Source of the DNA: an uncultured Bacteroidales bacterium
Lineage (GTDB): Bacteria; Bacteroidota; Bacteroidia; Bacteroidales; FEN-979
Length of the DNA: 43,764 nt
Direction of reading: 5' to 3'
Assembly: GCA_903925275.1 (NCBI GenBank)
Contig: CAIYES010000535.1
Location: 1 to 43,764, forward strand
Below are positions 41,465 to 43,764 of this stretch, piece by piece. The stretch's first letter is position 1. Every line of letters starts with the position of its first letter. The notes under the pieces were generated by a model that saw nothing but the letters and a program-made list of their open reading frames with translations, was not told the DNA's origin and ran no database searches. Made by a program: the position numbers and the translations under genes.

Positions 41465-42580
41465 TCATGTAAACCCAATCTTCCTGTTTTTTTGCACAGA
41501 ATAATCCTCATCGCCTAAATGGAATATTTCTGCCAAGGTCATAGGGTGATCTATCTTTGACAGATGGTCGATTCGTGCAGCAAGAAGCGAACTTTTTTCT
41601 GTTGATAAGGGTTTAAATTCATACCTGGCAATAATCCGGCCTTTACGCAGCAATGCTTTATCAAGGCGTGTGATATCGGTATTGAATGTACAAATAAGTT
41701 GCATGTGTAAGCAATCGGAAAGGAGCCCGTCTGACAGGTTCAACAAATTGGCCACGCTGAGATTTTCTCCATCATCCCTTGTTCTGAGGAGATTCTCTGC
41801 ATCTTCCAGGATCAGCACTGAATCCTTGTATCGCAACATAAAGGAAATGAAGTCGGGTGATGATATCCGCTGTGCTATTTCATAAGGAACAAAGATCAGT
41901 TGTTTATTAATGAGGGATGCAAGATACCGGAGGTAGGTAGTTTTACCAGTCCCCGGGATACCATGCAAAAGCACGACACCTTTGCCTTTTGGTTCGTTTA
42001 GACGTGATAATATAACTTTGTGTACAGGTTTCAGATCTTCGTTATAAAATCCTTCAAAGTCTATTTCTGGCAGTTCAAGGGAAATATTGGTCAAATTGGT
42101 GCCCTGAAGGCTATCGAAAGTTAGCAACCCAATGTGCGGCTGATCTCGCTTTTGGACTGTTTCCTCTAACATTCCACAAACCTCCCTTAATAAGACCTGT
42201 TCTGTTTCATAGGAAAAAAGTACTACGGCATGTGGGCTATGCTTATCCACACTGAAATCTACCATAAGATTTCTTGTTACCATGACCATTATATGGGATC
42301 CATGATATTTTTTTTCATTGGGAATATATTGCTGTGAATAAAAGCAATTTTCATCCCCTATTTTGAAATGGTTCCTGAAACTGGTCACTAAATCTCCGTC
42401 AGTTGTCAAATCAGAAATATTTCTCGATGAAGGATAGACTCTGTTCGCCAAAGTAAAAAACAGAGATGGATCTACAGGTGAAAAATAAGAATCCGACCGA
42501 TAATAAAATTCCGGCATAGTAGTAACATCATGCAGCGTAAACGGGGCACCTATGTTGTGCAGTTCCTTTGATTCTACCAT
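41465..42580 (-). CDS. AAA-family ATPase
   Basis: The 371-residue protein has an uncharacterised N-terminal region (about residues 1-185) and a single AAA+ module. Walker A is GIPGTGKTT at 207-215, Walker B is VLILEDAE at 255-262 with the catalytic pair Glu259/Asp260, and sensor 1 is Asn300 in CTFNTD. The LLRKGRI arginines at 312 and 315 are candidate arginine fingers. The module resembles BCS1/FtsH-like AAA proteins. There is no membrane segment. The product is probably a ring ATPase acting on an unknown substrate. It is the last gene of a minus-strand set with the TPR and WYL genes, 45 nt after the TPR gene. Confidence 0.88.
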   Translation of the reverse strand: MVESKELHNIGAPFTLHDVTTMPEFYYRSDSYFSPVDPSLFFTLANRVYPSSRNISDLTTDGDLVTSFRNHFKIGDENCFYSQQYIPNEKKYHGSHIMVMVTRNLMVDFSVDKHSPHAVVLFSYETEQVLLREVCGMLEETVQKRDQPHIGLLTFDSLQGTNLTNISLELPEIDFEGFYNEDLKPVHKVILSRLNEPKGKGVVLLHGIPGTGKTTYLRYLASLINKQLIFVPYEIAQRISSPDFISFMLRYKDSVLILEDAENLLRTRDDGENLSVANLLNLSDGLLSDCLHMQLICTFNTDITRLDKALLRKGRIIARYEFKPLSTEKSSLLAARIDHLSKIDHPMTLAEIFHLGDEDYSVQKNRKIGFT

Positions 42581-42625
42581 TGTGTTGAAATTATTGCATA
42601 AACAATAAATTGTTTTTCACTTCGA

Positions 42626-43417
42626 TCAGTTGGTTCGGTTTTCAAAAGTCTTGGCATTAGCCAACTCCATAAGTACAAATCCCAGGTTCTGTTCGTCTTC
42701 CCCGCCTGATTCATCAATTTCATTCTTCAGCATTCCTCCGCGATTAAGGTGTAGCAAAATCAAGGTGGAAATCAGTTCTGGAGATAGTGTGTTTTTTCTA
42801 ACCAGTTGTTCAGCCTTGGCATAAAACTCCAAAGCTCCAACACGGTCCCCTAAAATATTCAGACCCATGGCCTTTTCCAGCATCAAATTGCAATTTTCCG
42901 GATGAATTCTAAGACCTTCCTCAACCAGATCAAGCGATTCTTCATAACGTCCAAGCATATCCAGGTTACTTGAGACTAGTTTGATATACTCCGGGTTGAA
43001 GAGATCTGTTTGTCGCAATAGTTCAGCACAATGCAAGGCTTCTTCGTACCGATCCATGACATAAAGAGTCTCACTTTTATGTTTTAACGCTATCACATGA
43101 TTGGGATATAGGTCGAGAACCTTAATAAAATGCGTCAGGGCAGTTGAATAATCCTGAAGATTAAGGCATGCAATACCTGCTGAAAGATACCCGATGTGGT
43201 ACTCTGGTAATTGGCTGATACAGGCTTCCGAGTAGTTTTTTATAATATCCCATGAATGGTGATAGATAACGCTATTCAGAAAAACTTTCCATTCTTCCTT
43301 TGCCTGTTCAGTTTTTTTTTCATTGCACAAGCGAGAAACCTTCTCTTTGGTCATCTCGAACTGATAATTTAGGGGGGTTGTTTCCATTTCGCTTTGCTTT
43401 ATGGCACAAAGCAACAA
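42626..43417 (-). CDS. TPR repeat protein
   Basis: The 263-residue protein consists almost entirely of helical tetratricopeptide-type repeats. Clear units include YHIGYLSAGIACLNLQDYSTALTHFIKVLDLYPNH, in pieces, and the following EALHCAELLRQTDLFNPEYIKLV and EESLDLVEEGLRIHPENCNLMLEKAMGL. It has no signal peptide. The annotated start at 43417 may be replaced by the ATG at 43387. TPR proteins mediate protein-protein contacts, and the likely partner is the AAA ATPase encoded just downstream. Confidence 0.85.
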   Translation of the reverse strand: MLLCAIKQSEMETTPLNYQFEMTKEKVSRLCNEKKTEQAKEEWKVFLNSVIYHHSWDIIKNYSEACISQLPEYHIGYLSAGIACLNLQDYSTALTHFIKVLDLYPNHVIALKHKSETLYVMDRYEEALHCAELLRQTDLFNPEYIKLVSSNLDMLGRYEESLDLVEEGLRIHPENCNLMLEKAMGLNILGDRVGALEFYAKAEQLVRKNTLSPELISTLILLHLNRGGMLKNEIDESGGEDEQNLGFVLMELANAKTFENRTN

Positions 43418-43462
43418 CGTAATTGTGCACTATACCTGCACAAGCACATAAGGAATTCCTTA

Positions 43463-43764
43463 TTACCGATGATACTTGCCAACTGTTGTCTCGACCCGTA
43501 ATTCTATTTTTTTTCGGAAATCGGCTGGCTGAAGCACCTCAACATGCTCTCCAAAAGATAATAAGAGCTGTTCAAGTTCATGATTGGGAATTACCTTGAT
43601 AGAAATTACAAGTCCAGATTCATCCATGGACACTTTTTTCTGAGAACCGTGGAGAGGCTTTGTTAGAATATAGGGAGCCTGGGCTAGGCTAAAATGGAGA
43701 TCAATTTTGATGGGATTAGTCCCCTCGGGTCTAGATACGCCTATGATATCGTCAAAATAATCAT
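43463..43764 (-). CDS. WYL-domain protein, C-terminal part (gene runs off the window)
   Basis: The minus-strand frame enters from the window edge without a start codon and ends at TAA 43463-43465, leaving 99 residues. It begins DYFDDIIGVSRPEGTNP, a stretch found in WYL-domain proteins between the WYL domain and its C-terminal extension. It ends with RVETTVGKYHR. WYL proteins are usually ligand-responsive transcription regulators, often found in defence islands. The DNA-binding part would lie outside the window. It is upstream of and in the same orientation as the TPR and AAA genes and may regulate them. Confidence 0.75.
   Translation of the reverse strand, partial: DYFDDIIGVSRPEGTNPIKIDLHFSLAQAPYILTKPLHGSQKKVSMDESGLVISIKVIPNHELEQLLLSFGEHVEVLQPADFRKKIELRVETTVGKYHR

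Noticed and set aside
41184-41468. Minus-strand frame of 94 codons across the tRNA-Leu gene
   Set aside because: It is the antisense translation of the tRNA (containing GAGIEPARTCIHW), a well-known spurious prediction.
41371-41472. Remnant of an integrase N-terminus after tRNA-Leu, in the frame starting MGTQKIFF
   Set aside because: Only about 33 codons are open before a stop, and the similarity is from memory and too weak to support.

Overview
The window comes from a member of the Bacteroidota. The evidence is a TonB-dependent receptor with a CarboxypepD_reg-like N-terminus, a type IX secretion (T9SS) C-terminal sorting domain, a gingipain-family (C25) peptidase, a dimeric-type glycyl-tRNA synthetase, and at least ten copies of the Bacteroidota -7 promoter element TAnnTTTG placed just upstream of genes. 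I cannot name a genus from the sequence alone.

Layout. (1) 1-1943 is a group II intron with its reverse transcriptase/maturase; its 5' end is at or beyond the window edge. (2) 2063-15653 carries a TonB-dependent receptor, an NAD(P)-binding DUF2867 protein, a DUF1697 protein, a secreted C25 peptidase, a very large secreted repeat protein and a DUF2339 membrane protein. (3) 15830-17402 holds a 34-residue lysine-rich protein gene converging on a GH29 alpha-L-fucosidase. (4) 17518-31399 is a complete respiratory complex I operon, nuoA to nuoN, all on the plus strand. It has a short NuoG without the large molybdopterin-like domain. (5) 31449-37580 holds a lone exosortase, a rubrerythrin-like ferritin, an unrecognised transglutaminase-like protein, glycyl-tRNA synthetase and a T9SS-sorted beta-propeller-like protein. 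(6) 37684-41046 holds a DUF218 (YdcF/SanA) protein, then peptidyl-tRNA hydrolase, ribosomal protein bL25 and PRPP synthetase on the minus strand. (7) A tRNA-Leu(CAA) at 41231-41317 is followed by a possible island: an AAA ATPase, a TPR protein and the C-terminal end of a WYL-domain regulator, all on the minus strand.

The most unusual signal is repeat structure that the genes do not explain. A gene for a four-helix-bundle protein (the S23/23S rRNA intervening-sequence family) sits inside the nuo operon between nuoJ and nuoK. It is bracketed by two arrays of exact 7-bp units in inverted orientation: 28 GAANNNN units on the left and 21 NNNNTTC units on the right. The arrays run into the start and stop codons of the gene. 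A gene-less miniature of the same structure (6 heptads, a 17-nt loop, 6 inverted heptads) lies in frame inside the coding sequence of the DUF218 protein at 38114-38214. Together they look like long and short forms of one hairpin element, built like the intervening sequences of bacterial 23S rRNA genes but located in protein-coding transcripts.

Other gene junctions carry unrelated short-period arrays: 7-bp units before the DUF2339 gene, 8-bp units at nuoB/nuoC and in the rplY leader, 9-bp units after rplY, and 30-bp palindromic units at nuoC/nuoD and nuoD/nuoE. Most of the remaining content is ordinary housekeeping and surface-protein genes.
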